Source: a virus. From it: a DNA stretch of 34,527 nucleotides. Shown here one piece after another: positions 26,010 to 32,980 of the stretch; within the stretch, counting starts at the first letter, position 1, and every line of letters starts with the position of its first letter. The DNA is taken from the IMG/VR virus record IMGVR_UViG_3300028274_000025, positions 1-34,527 of that record; one strand, written 5' to 3'. The translations under genes were made by a program, and so were the position numbers. The notes beneath the pieces are model-generated. The model saw nothing but the letters and a program-made list of their open reading frames with translations. It made no database searches and was not told where the DNA came from.

Positions 26010-26222
26010 CTACCATCCAGCAGAACTCATTAGACTTCCGTCTGCCGTTACCTCATTAAAAATTCCAATCTTAGTTTTCGGTAGTGACTTAATATACTTC
26101 CTCGCCTCCATTGGTGTATCAAAGTCTTTGCGTATGACACCCTTAATTCCCTGACCTTTTGTAAACACTTCAACCGCATAACCGACTACCGTACAATCAA
26201 TAACTTTCTTAGACCAGTCCAT
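26010..26222 (-). CDS. Small conserved-looking protein next to the ABC-GNAT gene
   Basis: A 70-aa product with a strand-helix pattern (DCTVVGYAVEVFTKGQGIKG, FDTPMEARKYIKSLP) and a final SSAGW. AGGAGG five bases before the ATG makes it a strong start. It is the first gene downstream of the candidate promoter at 26298 and precedes the ABC-GNAT gene by 13 bases. No family is recognised. Confidence 0.65.
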   Translation of the reverse strand: MDWSKKVIDCTVVGYAVEVFTKGQGIKGVIRKDFDTPMEARKYIKSLPKTKIGIFNEVTADGSLMSSAGW

Positions 26223-26269
26223 TTGAACCTCCTGTTAAATTAAACCGCATTGTCAAATTAATCAGATGT

Positions 26270-26298
26270 AATGTACAAAACTTTTCACCAAAAGTCAA
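26270..26298 (-). promoter_or_regulatory. Candidate internal promoter for the ABC-GNAT gene group
   Basis: TTGACT at 26298-26293, a 17-base spacer and TACATT at 26275-26270 (5/6 and 4/6 matches). It lies in the 107-base gap between the PD-(D/E)XK gene and the 70-aa gene. The first ten bases TTGACTTTTG recur at 31249-31240 before the ERF gene. Confidence 0.45.
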
Positions 26299-26329
26299 GA
26301 ACTTTCGTAAACTGTTAATTTTTATTGAC

Positions 26330-26737
26330 TTATAATCTCTTAAAAATTGCAAAAAACTGGCTCAAAGTTACCAATACCATTTCGGTACGGTTTCCATCAC
26401 CGCCCATGACGCGTCTTGTCTCTATTGACTTCAGAAATGTCTTTAATTCTTGTGTTCGTACATACCAAAATGCCGATACGCCATCCAAGACATAGACATA
26501 TATATCCGAATCAGTAGTAGACAGCCCCGTTGGTTTTCCATCTCTGCGTATCTCAATAGCAATGTTACCAGTCTCTTGCCACTTTCTGTCGGTCTTGACC
26601 TCTACCATCACTTCGTATCTTAAGTCTCCAGATGCGTCATTTATGGACGTAGAATTGATACCCTCTAGCTCAAGATGGTGCTTTAATAGAAACTCACTGG
26701 CATTTCCAAATTCAAGGTCTTCCTTAAATGCGTTCAT
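26330..26737 (-). CDS. PD-(D/E)XK nuclease-like protein
   Basis: A 135-aa product with a phage restriction-like nuclease pattern. An N-terminal helix (FGNASEFLLKHHLELEG) precedes D38 (GDLRYEV), then E46-V-K48 (VEVKTD) and a conserved block ETGNIAIEIRRDGKPTGLST (55-74). These residues would bind metal and cut DNA. It may help process replication or recombination intermediates. A ribosome site AGGTAAGG precedes the ATG. An open frame upstream ends in an ATGA overlap with this start, but I do not accept it as a gene. Confidence 0.75.
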   Translation of the reverse strand: MNAFKEDLEFGNASEFLLKHHLELEGINSTSINDASGDLRYEVMVEVKTDRKWQETGNIAIEIRRDGKPTGLSTTDSDIYVYVLDGVSAFWYVRTQELKTFLKSIETRRVMGGDGNRTEMVLVTLSQFFAIFKRL

Positions 26738-26810
26738 GCCTTACCTGTAAAACAAGTAAAATTATAATTACAAATTGAACCATTATTATTATATCCATAC
26801 ATTCTCCATG

Positions 26811-26835
26811 TGGGGCGATAACCGATACCGCCCCA
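26811..26835. other. GC-rich hairpin between the SSB-like and nuclease genes
   Basis: TGGGGCG (26811-26817) and CGCCCCA (26829-26835) form a perfect 7-bp stem with an 11-base loop. It sits in the 117-base gap before the nuclease gene. On the plus strand it is followed by TTTATTTA, and on the minus strand it lacks a T-run. Attenuation or RNA stability is possible. Confidence 0.5.
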
Positions 26836-26854
26836 TTTATTTACTAGGCCAGTA

Positions 26855-27157
26855 TTAAAATGGTAATTCACTTCCAACGTCACCGCCTGATGGTGGTGCG
26901 CCTTGTGGTTCTGAGCCACCGTCTTGATTGCTTGGCTTGAAAGTGTCCAAGGTTATTGACAAGTCACCATTATCGTTACTTAGAATCTGACACGGTAACT
27001 GCTTGGCGCCCTTGTAATCGCGCATGTACTGTTCGTTGGCCTTGGCGAATACAATTAAGTCATTCACCGTAATTAATAGTGTACCCTTTACGAAATCTGG
27101 CGCATTCGCGTGTGGCTTGAATACCCGCATTCCGTCTACATAAACTGTTTTTGCCAT
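26855..27157 (-). CDS. Single-stranded DNA-binding-like protein
   Basis: A 100-aa product with a strand-rich body (MRVFKPHANAPDFVKGTLLI, FAKANEQYMRDYKGAKQL) then a Gly/Pro linker and an end GSELPF. A flexible linker with a final acidic-hydrophobic P-F tip is a hallmark of SSB proteins, where it recruits partners. The same type of body occurs in phage proteins located with RusA and recombination genes, as here. AGGAGAAAAAGTAA precedes the ATG. The call is good but not certain, since the OB fold cannot be read directly. Confidence 0.6.
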   Translation of the reverse strand: MAKTVYVDGMRVFKPHANAPDFVKGTLLITVNDLIVFAKANEQYMRDYKGAKQLPCQILSNDNGDLSITLDTFKPSNQDGGSEPQGAPPSGGDVGSELPF

Positions 27158-27164
27158 TTACTTT

Positions 27165-27181
27165 TTCTCCTATTTTGGTTA
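27165..27181 (-). repeat. Gene-junction repeat (copy 2)
   Basis: Identical 17-base copy of the sequence at 23780-23796. It covers the end of the RusA gene (stop at 27179) and the ribosome site of the SSB-like gene. Confidence 0.7.
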
Positions 27182-27610
27182 ATTACTATCTGTTGGTTCC
27201 GTTATTTTAATCGAGGTGTAGCCCTCGCCAACCTCTGACCAGCACTTTCTTGCGACTACCTCATCAATGTATGAGTCGTCCTTCCAGAAGACACCATTGA
27301 GCGCGTCAAATACGAACTTCTGCAAGTTGTCAATATCTGGCTTCTTGGTGTGAAACTTCGGTGCTGACGGCTTCAGCTTGTTAGCGTTACGCCCACTGCC
27401 ATAATGCGCTTTCGGACGCTTAAAGGCAAAGACAATCTCTACCGATGTCGGACTTTCAAATGGCTCAAGTGGCGATACCTCATCAGTCTCAGTCAAGAAG
27501 TCTTTCTTGTCTTGCTTCGATTTGTCATACACCGTTACAAAACTGCTCCGCTTAACAAACCTTGGACGCGCCTGTGGTTTGGGGTTGCCATTTATTGTGA
27601 TGCTAATCAT
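27179..27610 (-). CDS. rusA: RusA-type Holliday junction resolvase
   Basis: A 143-aa endonuclease that cuts four-way DNA junctions formed in recombination-driven replication, needed before packaging. It opens with NGNPKPQARPRF, and the diagnostic core is PDIDNLQKFVFDALNG (91-106) with D92, D94 and D102, plus the WKDDS motif with D111/D112. Typical length. A strong AAAAGGAGAACAA site precedes the ATG. It is followed by the SSB-like and nuclease genes, forming a recombination group with ERF and YqaJ. Confidence 0.93.
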   Translation of the reverse strand: MISITINGNPKPQARPRFVKRSSFVTVYDKSKQDKKDFLTETDEVSPLEPFESPTSVEIVFAFKRPKAHYGSGRNANKLKPSAPKFHTKKPDIDNLQKFVFDALNGVFWKDDSYIDEVVARKCWSEVGEGYTSIKITEPTDSN

Positions 27611-28048
27611 TTGTTCTCCTTTTTTAGTTACACCACCACTTATAACCGTAATATATACATGTGGCAGTTATTTCACTGCAAGGAACAAGAGGTTACAACC
27701 GTAATTGAGAATGAAACCTTGACTAGACTCAACTTCTAAAACTCGCCCAAGTGACTGTGCCCTGTCGGGGCTATTACTTTGCGGTATGATTTGGGTGGTG
27801 GAAACCATACCTTGCCACTTTCTTGCCCCACCTTGGTCAAATGCGATATGTGTTCGCATCACCTTCCGCACTCTCTTTGCTCTGGACGCGTTGACAGATG
27901 CCAGCCACCCCCTGCCGAAACAGGGGTTGTGAGATTACGTGCCAAGACGAAACGTGGCTGTGCTTTTATTGTAGTCGTTATGTCAGTATATAATACACGT
28001 ATCTCACGCCTATAATATACAAACGACCAGTATCTTTGCAACACTTTA
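27611..28048. other. Structured 438-bp gene-free stretch
   Basis: No acceptable gene is found, although two open frames of 67 and 72 codons cross it. I see at least five hairpins: GCAGT/ACTGC (27664-27679), GCCC/GGGC (27759-27771), GGTATG/CATACC (27783-27811), ATGCGA/TCGCAT (27841-27859) and CCCCTG/CAGGGG (27909-27926). AACCGTAAT occurs twice. A promoter-like element on the minus strand (28041-28014) could drive the RusA group, with this stretch as a long leader. Options are a regulatory RNA, a riboswitch-like leader, or the replication origin, as it lies beside the DnaB helicase gene. Not resolved. Confidence 0.6.
28014..28041 (-). promoter_or_regulatory. Candidate promoter upstream of the structured leader
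   Basis: TTGCAA at 28041-28036, a 16-base spacer, then TATATT at 28019-28014. It is the third element with TTGC..-N16-TATATT. It would start transcription into the structured stretch and the RusA gene. Confidence 0.4.
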
Positions 28049-28228
28049 TTAGCCCTTAAGGTGTTTAGATTCAGCAAACGCTTTGAATTTATCCATATCC
28101 GACCCTCTTAGAAACTCAAGAATGGCAACACGGAACTCAGTATTCTCTTTCTCTAGCTTAGTGTACCCTTGTGCGAGTGCGACATTTGCTCCAATTAAAA
28201 ACCGTGGGTCTAAATTAACAGTCTGCAC
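28049..28228 (-). CDS. Small helical protein after DnaB
   Basis: A 59-aa product using the GTG at 28228 that overlaps the helicase stop (TAGTG), with AGGTG six bases upstream; a GTG at 28237 is the alternative and adds three residues. The body is helical (FLIGANVALAQGYTKLEKEN) with a basic end. No family is recognised. Since it is coupled to DnaB it could help replication, but this is a guess from position. Confidence 0.55.
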   Translation of the reverse strand: MQTVNLDPRFLIGANVALAQGYTKLEKENTEFRVAILEFLRGSDMDKFKAFAESKHLKG

Positions 28229-29472
28229 TATTCGCACCTGTTATCAAGCGCGTCTATACGACTGGCTGGTTTGTCAAATCTACATCCGAAGAATCCAGTC
28301 GAACCGCCCCTTGCTCCAGCGACAATAATCTTAACCATATCGTCAGATTCATTATCTTTATGCAGAAATACAATCACGTTGGCATCTTGCTCGATACTGC
28401 CTGAGTCACGCAAGTCAGAAAACCTTGGCTCTCTGTTTCCGTCACGCTCAGATAGCCTACTCAATTGGCTTAACAATATAATCGGTGTCTTATATCTACG
28501 ATTAAACTGCTTAATGGCTCTGGTTATCTCGCTGATTTCATTATTGCGATTGACGGACTGATTGCCAGTCATTAGTTGTAAGTAATCAATTATGATAACT
28601 TTGACATTGTGTTTTCTGATTAGCTGTCTGCACTTATTAAGAATAGCCCTGTAGTCAGAACTTGTGTTGTCTACTATATGTAGTGGTAGCTTGTCTATTT
28701 TCCGCTTTGCTTCTACTGCATGTAGCAACTTCTCTTTATCCAGAAAGTTCAATCCCTTAACATTACTGTCTATGCCAGCCAGCTTGGTGATTAATTCATC
28801 AGAACCCATCTCAAGCGATATAATTGCTGTCTCGATACCACGTCTAGCCATGTCATATGCTTCGTTAAGCCCGTATGTAGTCTTACCAACCTTGGGTCTT
28901 GCGCCGACGACGACAAGATGGTTGTGTTTAAACCCACCAGTCATGGCATTGTAAGCTCCAAACTTGGATTGTATGCCCGTTGTGCCTCCGTTATCAAGTG
29001 CTTCTGTCAACTCTTTTGTCCATCTGTCTGTTTGCTCCGACAAAGAATCTTCATCAGCACCACCAATATCGTTCAGCGAGTCTAATTCGTCTTGCATTAA
29101 CGACAACATATCCCCAGAATCGGATGCGTCTGCCATTATTTTCCGAAACGTGTCCTCCATTCGCCGCTTCCGAAACGCATTTGTTATAATGTTTACGTCA
29201 GTTCTGACAAAATCAGTGGTTAATATAAATCTATCCACCATATCAACCAGTGCAGATGGCTTAATCCAGCCCAGTTTCTCACATAATGGTATGTAATCCA
29301 CTTGCTCTCCAGCGTCTACCATCTCCATGAGTGTCTTATACATGGTTCCGTACTTGGTTACCGAGAACATTTCTGGTGATAGATGCCCGATACGTGATGT
29401 TGCAGACTCCGCATCAAACAATATGGCAGAAATCAGCCTTTCTTCGGACTCTTTTACTGGTGTGTTATTCAC
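28228..29472 (-). CDS. dnaB: Replicative DNA helicase (DnaB-like)
   Basis: A 414-aa ring helicase that unwinds DNA at the fork. It has an N-terminal helical domain (from PVKESEERLISAIL) and a RecA-like C-terminal domain with Walker A GARPKVGKTT (190-199), motif SLEMGSDEL (219-227), Walker B IIIDYLQLM (293-301), LSQLSR, DLRDSGSIEQDA (353-364) and the finger Arg in AGARGG. I moved the start to a GTG at 29472 because GAGG lies six bases upstream and the earlier 23 codons overlap the previous gene; a GTG/ATG further up is unlikely. No DNA polymerase or primase gene accompanies it, so host enzymes probably complete the fork. Confidence 0.95.
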   Translation of the reverse strand: MNNTPVKESEERLISAILFDAESATSRIGHLSPEMFSVTKYGTMYKTLMEMVDAGEQVDYIPLCEKLGWIKPSALVDMVDRFILTTDFVRTDVNIITNAFRKRRMEDTFRKIMADASDSGDMLSLMQDELDSLNDIGGADEDSLSEQTDRWTKELTEALDNGGTTGIQSKFGAYNAMTGGFKHNHLVVVGARPKVGKTTYGLNEAYDMARRGIETAIISLEMGSDELITKLAGIDSNVKGLNFLDKEKLLHAVEAKRKIDKLPLHIVDNTSSDYRAILNKCRQLIRKHNVKVIIIDYLQLMTGNQSVNRNNEISEITRAIKQFNRRYKTPIILLSQLSRLSERDGNREPRFSDLRDSGSIEQDANVIVFLHKDNESDDMVKIIVAGARGGSTGFFGCRFDKPASRIDALDNRCE

Positions 29473-29734
29473 TGGATACCTCGCCAGTTGCACACAATTC
29501 AACATCTTCTCGGCAAATAAGGTTGATAGAGCGCATCGCATTCTCCCTCTTCGCCTTAATCAATTTTTTAATAGTGCTGTATTGCAACGTAGATATTTCC
29601 AACTCAGTCAAAATAATTCCATCAGAATACATCCATCCAAATTCTGGGTATTTTATATAAATATCTTTAACTCTTATTGGCAACTTATTACTTTTTCGCC
29701 AAGGCTTTTCAGTTATTACGGGCGTGTTATTCAT
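29465..29734 (-). CDS. Small protein of unknown function in the replication group
   Basis: An 89-aa product. It has a basic N-terminus (KPWRKSNKLPIRVKDIYIKY) followed by helices (LTELEISTLQYSTIKKLI). Its first six residues MNNTPV equal those of the following helicase gene, and both start inside an upstream GAA-TAA end with an 8-base overlap, so the two junctions look duplicated. GGAAG lies upstream of the ATG. A helicase-loader or DNA-binding role is possible only from location. Confidence 0.6.
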   Translation of the reverse strand: MNNTPVITEKPWRKSNKLPIRVKDIYIKYPEFGWMYSDGIILTELEISTLQYSTIKKLIKAKRENAMRSINLICREDVELCATGEVSSE

Positions 29735-30128
29735 TTCTTCGCTTCCATTCTTCTGAGCCGAACTCTACTGAGCCGTTACTTCCAGCAAGCACTTCTTTGC
29801 CACGATTTGACAGCCACTTATTGATTGTCAAATAAGCACTCTTGTATTTCTTCAGATTTGCATAGTTCTGCATATCCTTGATTATTACATCAATTGCTTC
29901 GGGTTTGTATTTCTTGCATAATTTCTCATATTCGGGAATCGTCAACGTCAAGTGTTGTATCTTGGCGTATGTCTTTTCTACCACTGGTGCTTCGCACTTG
30001 CCTTGATTGGCCAACGCTATACCGACATAAGTATTTGAAAATAATAGAATTATGTCGTCTATTGTCAGTGGACTCATGTGTTCCAGCAACCCGAATGAGT
30101 CGTCTGATATTGTGACTCTTCTAGTCAT
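29727..30128 (-). CDS. Replisome-organiser C-terminal-like protein
   Basis: A 133-aa product using the ATG at 30128, which overlaps the upstream stop by 8 bases; the longer form from 30179 lies mostly inside the upstream gene. Its C-terminal half (YEKLCKKYKPEAIDVIIKDM, then LKKYKSAYLTINKWLSNRGK) has the pattern of the C-terminal domain of phage replication organisers, which interact with helicase loaders. It sits two genes before DnaB. Recruitment of the helicase to the origin is the likely role, but the origin-binding N-terminal domain is missing, so it may need a partner. Confidence 0.5.
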   Translation of the reverse strand: MTRRVTISDDSFGLLEHMSPLTIDDIILLFSNTYVGIALANQGKCEAPVVEKTYAKIQHLTLTIPEYEKLCKKYKPEAIDVIIKDMQNYANLKKYKSAYLTINKWLSNRGKEVLAGSNGSVEFGSEEWKRRNE

Positions 30129-30408
30129 CTTCTTTATATTCCTCCGATTGTATGTCATAACCCAGACATCTCGTATCAAACTTCACCGATGCTTGGCGTT
30201 TAAATGCCTTCATTAGCGACTTGACGGAGTGGTTTACCTCTGGGTCTGATTCCTGTCTGTCCATGATTGCGATTATTCTATCGAGTCGGCGGTATAATTG
30301 TGAGCAATACTCCAACAACTCGTTCTGATTCATCTCCTTCATCTCATCGGTGATATGTCCGTGAGCGTATATTCTGAAAAAGAATCTCTCTTCGATTACG
30401 TCATTCAT
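30121..30408 (-). CDS. Small helical protein between ERF and replication genes
   Basis: A 95-aa product with two helical stretches (MNQNELLEYCSQLYRRLDRI; VNHSVKSLMKAFKRQASVKF) and an acidic end (SEEYKEDD). No motif is recognised. The ATG overlaps the ERF stop (TAATG), and its own stop overlaps the next start by 8 bases. Confidence 0.55.
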   Translation of the reverse strand: MNDVIEERFFFRIYAHGHITDEMKEMNQNELLEYCSQLYRRLDRIIAIMDRQESDPEVNHSVKSLMKAFKRQASVKFDTRCLGYDIQSEEYKEDD

Positions 30409-31199
30409 TAGAAGGGAACTACAGTACCATCTTCGATACCAGCCTTTAGTTTCGTCATTGCATCTATCGTGGCATTACTCAATGAATTAGTCTTCAGCTT
30501 TACAAGCAACTGGCTAACGGTGTTATCTTCGTCATCAGATTCCCATTTAGACATACTTGTTTCAATTAAGTCGTCAATTAACTTCTCTTTTGGCGTTTTC
30601 TTTGAGTGCTTGGCCTTGTCTACCATGCCCTGTAATTTAATGATAAATGAGGTGGCCTGAGTTTCGGTTGTGTTTTTGTTATTAGCAAAGTCATTGGCTT
30701 TCTTCTTGTGTTCCTCAGTCAGCCCAGCCTTGGATGCTAAGTCGTTGATTTTAATTGTCTGGTCTGGGGTTATTTTATTGGCTGGCTTATTTGGTGGCGC
30801 TGGTTTATCGCCCTTGCCGTGAGTATTGGTTGCGTCTGCATCGGCTGTGTCGTCAATTGCGAACATGCCATTGAGTCCGTATTTACGAGAATAGCTTGAA
30901 GTGCTACCTGTAATCTGGCTATCATCCATACCCTTCTTTGTTAGTGACTCCCTAGCAAAAGCACTTACCGAAACCTCTTCACCAGACTTATTCTTCAGCA
31001 GTATGGTTGACTTAACATACACCCTGTCTAATATCGCCACCATGTCATCCGTGATTGTTAATGTGCATTCATTCTTTGACAGTAATGGCTTCAGCGCAGA
31101 AAGTATATCCTCACTACTGCGATACCGATAACCACCGAACTTATTCGTCTGTCCCTTTGGTACATTTAGCTCCGCCTGTATCAACATCAATTCTTTCAT
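30408..31199 (-). CDS. erf: ERF-family single-strand annealing protein
   Basis: A 263-aa recombinase that anneals complementary single strands in phage recombination. It shows the family signature: QAELNVPKGQTNKFGGYRYR, then EDILSALKPLL, an FARESLTKKGMDDSQITG block and STSSYSRKYGLNGMFAIDD. The C-terminal third is a charged linker and helices, ending GTVVPF. It pairs with the YqaJ exonuclease in the next gene upstream, the classic two-component system. AAAAGGAGAACAAG precedes the ATG. A promoter-like TTGACT lies in the 53-base gap before it. Confidence 0.92.
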   Translation of the reverse strand: MKELMLIQAELNVPKGQTNKFGGYRYRSSEDILSALKPLLSKNECTLTITDDMVAILDRVYVKSTILLKNKSGEEVSVSAFARESLTKKGMDDSQITGSTSSYSRKYGLNGMFAIDDTADADATNTHGKGDKPAPPNKPANKITPDQTIKINDLASKAGLTEEHKKKANDFANNKNTTETQATSFIIKLQGMVDKAKHSKKTPKEKLIDDLIETSMSKWESDDEDNTVSQLLVKLKTNSLSNATIDAMTKLKAGIEDGTVVPF

Positions 31200-31221
31200 C
31201 TTGTTCTCCTTTTACTATGAT

Positions 31222-31249
31222 AGTTTAATAATGGATTATCAAAAGTCAA
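31222..31249 (-). promoter_or_regulatory. Weak candidate promoter before the ERF gene
   Basis: TTGACT at 31249-31244 shares its first ten bases with the element at 26298. The best -10, TAAACT at 31227-31222 with a 16-base spacer, matches only 4/6. It lies in the only gap of the upper operon except near 33600 and 33830. Confidence 0.25.
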
Positions 31250-31252
31250 TAG

Positions 31253-32113
31253 TTATTGTTTATTAACTCGCAATATTCTAGTGCCTTTTGCATTCGCTTT
31301 TAATGTAGCCAGTACAACTTGATGGTCAACCAATACTTCGCAATCAGTCATACTTTTCTTCAAGTTGAATTTTGCATCGTCCATATCCAGTGTTGCGATA
31401 CCTTTACGTTGCTGGGCATCCAGATATTTCTCAATATTGATAATATCCAGCATGTCGGCTTCGATTTCTTTGCCCTTTTCTTCAGTTGGGAACAGTTTAG
31501 CCAAGTCTTCGTCACTCATTGGTTCTGGTTCCACGCCCTTTAAGACGTTTTGCTTCCAGAATTTGATTGCTTCGGCCTCTATTTCGGCAATCAGCTTGTC
31601 ATCACGCTCGTAATAGTAATCTGCGTAATCATATCCGTCAATTAAGATGGCTACATATCCATAATCATATCCCATTACGTTTAGGTAGTGCTGAAGTTGG
31701 CAATAATACTGGTATGGAATGGATTCTTCCCACGTTTTTGCGTAAAATGAAGACGTTGTTTTAATTTCTAACACTCCCAGCTTGCCATCTTCGTCTTGCA
31801 ACAGTCTATCGGTGTTGGCATATAAGAAGTTATGCTTGTGATGCACTCTCATTCGCGTGTCCTTGCGTACTTTCATCTCTGGATGGTTGTCTTCAAACAA
31901 ATCAGCAACCGCACCCTCCAAGAAACGCCCAGCTTTCATGCGTGGGTTGTCTGGAATTGGCTCAGACATGCCCATTTTGTCATAATACACATCCAGTGGG
32001 GTACTCCAAGGCGACTGTTTCATTATAGAGGCGATGTCACTGCCACCTAAACCTTGTTTGCGAATCTCCAGCCAGTTCTCACGGCTTAATCCAGCTAGTT
32101 TTGTGTCTTTCAT
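31253..32113 (-). CDS. YqaJ-type viral exonuclease
   Basis: A 286-aa PD-(D/E)XK exonuclease that chews one strand from double-strand ends, giving substrate to ERF. It shows GLGGSDIASIMKQSPW (21-36), a helix with E66 (FLEGAVADLF), TDRLL with D102, the catalytic LEIKTT (E116, K118) and YYCQLQHYLNV (136-146). Length is close to lambda exonuclease relatives. Located immediately upstream of erf with only a 53-base gap. GGGAG/GGTAG lies before the ATG. Confidence 0.93.
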   Translation of the reverse strand: MKDTKLAGLSRENWLEIRKQGLGGSDIASIMKQSPWSTPLDVYYDKMGMSEPIPDNPRMKAGRFLEGAVADLFEDNHPEMKVRKDTRMRVHHKHNFLYANTDRLLQDEDGKLGVLEIKTTSSFYAKTWEESIPYQYYCQLQHYLNVMGYDYGYVAILIDGYDYADYYYERDDKLIAEIEAEAIKFWKQNVLKGVEPEPMSDEDLAKLFPTEEKGKEIEADMLDIINIEKYLDAQQRKGIATLDMDDAKFNLKKSMTDCEVLVDHQVVLATLKANAKGTRILRVNKQ

Positions 32114-32121
32114 GAGTCTAC

Positions 32122-32610
32122 CTACTCCCTTTGGTCGTCCGTTTCGTTACACTCTACCTCTATCATAGATGAGTCGATGCGTTGGACTCTGCCATAATGG
32201 TATTTATAGGGTTTTAATACTTCGTCTACCTCGTCATCATCAAGTGAGCAGTTGTATAAGTCGAGTCCCGTTGCGCCCCTTGCCACGATAGTAACCTCCT
32301 GCCCATTAATAACGCCAACCCATGCAGTGCCAGTTTCTTTCATGTAGAAACTCTTACCTTCAAACACTTCAGGCTTTTTCTCTTTAGGCTTGATGCGCCA
32401 ATTGTCCAAAGGATTACCAAAGGTTGGGCAATTATCTCCCAGCCAATCATCCCAATCGCCGTAGCCATCGACCTGCATTTGCAGTTGCTCACCATTCTTA
32501 TGTGCTTCCTTTAGGTGGGCGTATGGGTCAGACTTGGAAGCACTCAGCGCGTCCAGTTTCTTAATGGCATCGCCTAACATCATTGATACCTCTAGCAATT
32601 TATCACTCAT
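32122..32610 (-). CDS. Tandem paralog B, unknown function
   Basis: A 162-aa relative of the upstream gene. The start MSDKLLEVSMMLGD and the middle LKEAHKNGEQLQMQV and NWRIKPKEKK match it closely. The middle block, with a W-D...RIKP motif, is common to many small phage early proteins of unknown function. It adds an extra GKSFYMKETGTAWVGV region that the other copy lacks. Overlap with the upstream stop is 8 bases, with GAGG six bases before the ATG. It presumably arose by duplication and then diverged. Confidence 0.65.
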   Translation of the reverse strand: MSDKLLEVSMMLGDAIKKLDALSASKSDPYAHLKEAHKNGEQLQMQVDGYGDWDDWLGDNCPTFGNPLDNWRIKPKEKKPEVFEGKSFYMKETGTAWVGVINGQEVTIVARGATGLDLYNCSLDDDEVDEVLKPYKYHYGRVQRIDSSMIEVECNETDDQRE

Positions 32611-32980
32611 CTTCTACCTCTATCATTGTGCTGTCTAGGCGATAAAAATCATCTACCCATAAGTAATCTTGCTCAACAAATCTATCCGTCAATTTCCAAG
32701 ACTTTGTTACCTTGTCTTGATACGCCCACAAATACAGCTTCTTTTTCTCTTTGGGCTTGATGCGGTAGCAGTGAGCAGGGTTATCCCACGCAAAGAAAGA
32801 CATGGTTGTCCAGTCATCTTCTTTTGGGTTCTCTATATTAGAGAGGTGCGCCTGTATCACTTCCCCTCGCTCTTGTGCCTCTTTTAACTCTTTATAGGGG
32901 TCTTTGTATGCACTAAGGCTGTTCAACTTCTCTATGACATCGCCTAGCATCATTGATACCTCTAATAGTTTATCAGTCAT
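32603..32980 (-). CDS. Tandem paralog A, unknown function
   Basis: A 125-aa product using the ATG at 32980 (starting MTDKLLEVSMMLGD), since GGAGAACAAGAA precedes it; an ATG at 33013 would run through the small zinc-ribbon gene. It is homologous to the next gene: shared start, PY..LKEA..GE, DDW and the YRIKPKEKK segment, plus a similar C-terminal end (RLDSTMIEVEDE versus RIDSSMIEVEC). The overlap with the previous gene is ATGA. The function is not known. Confidence 0.65.
   Translation of the reverse strand: MTDKLLEVSMMLGDVIEKLNSLSAYKDPYKELKEAQERGEVIQAHLSNIENPKEDDWTTMSFFAWDNPAHCYRIKPKEKKKLYLWAYQDKVTKSWKLTDRFVEQDYLWVDDFYRLDSTMIEVEDE

Noticed and set aside
26734-26919. 61-codon minus-strand frame between the SSB-like and nuclease genes, ending in an ATGA overlap
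   Set aside because: A third of it lies out of frame in the SSB-like gene, it has no good ribosome site, and its middle forms a GC hairpin. The ATGA coupling keeps it slightly open.
27668-27871. 67-codon minus-strand frame in the structured stretch
   Set aside because: Ribosome site too near the start, no motif, and it crosses three hairpins. More likely part of a structured RNA.
27859-28077. 72-codon minus-strand frame across the promoter-like element
   Set aside because: Overlaps the end of the gene at 28049, has no ribosome site, and the protein looks random.
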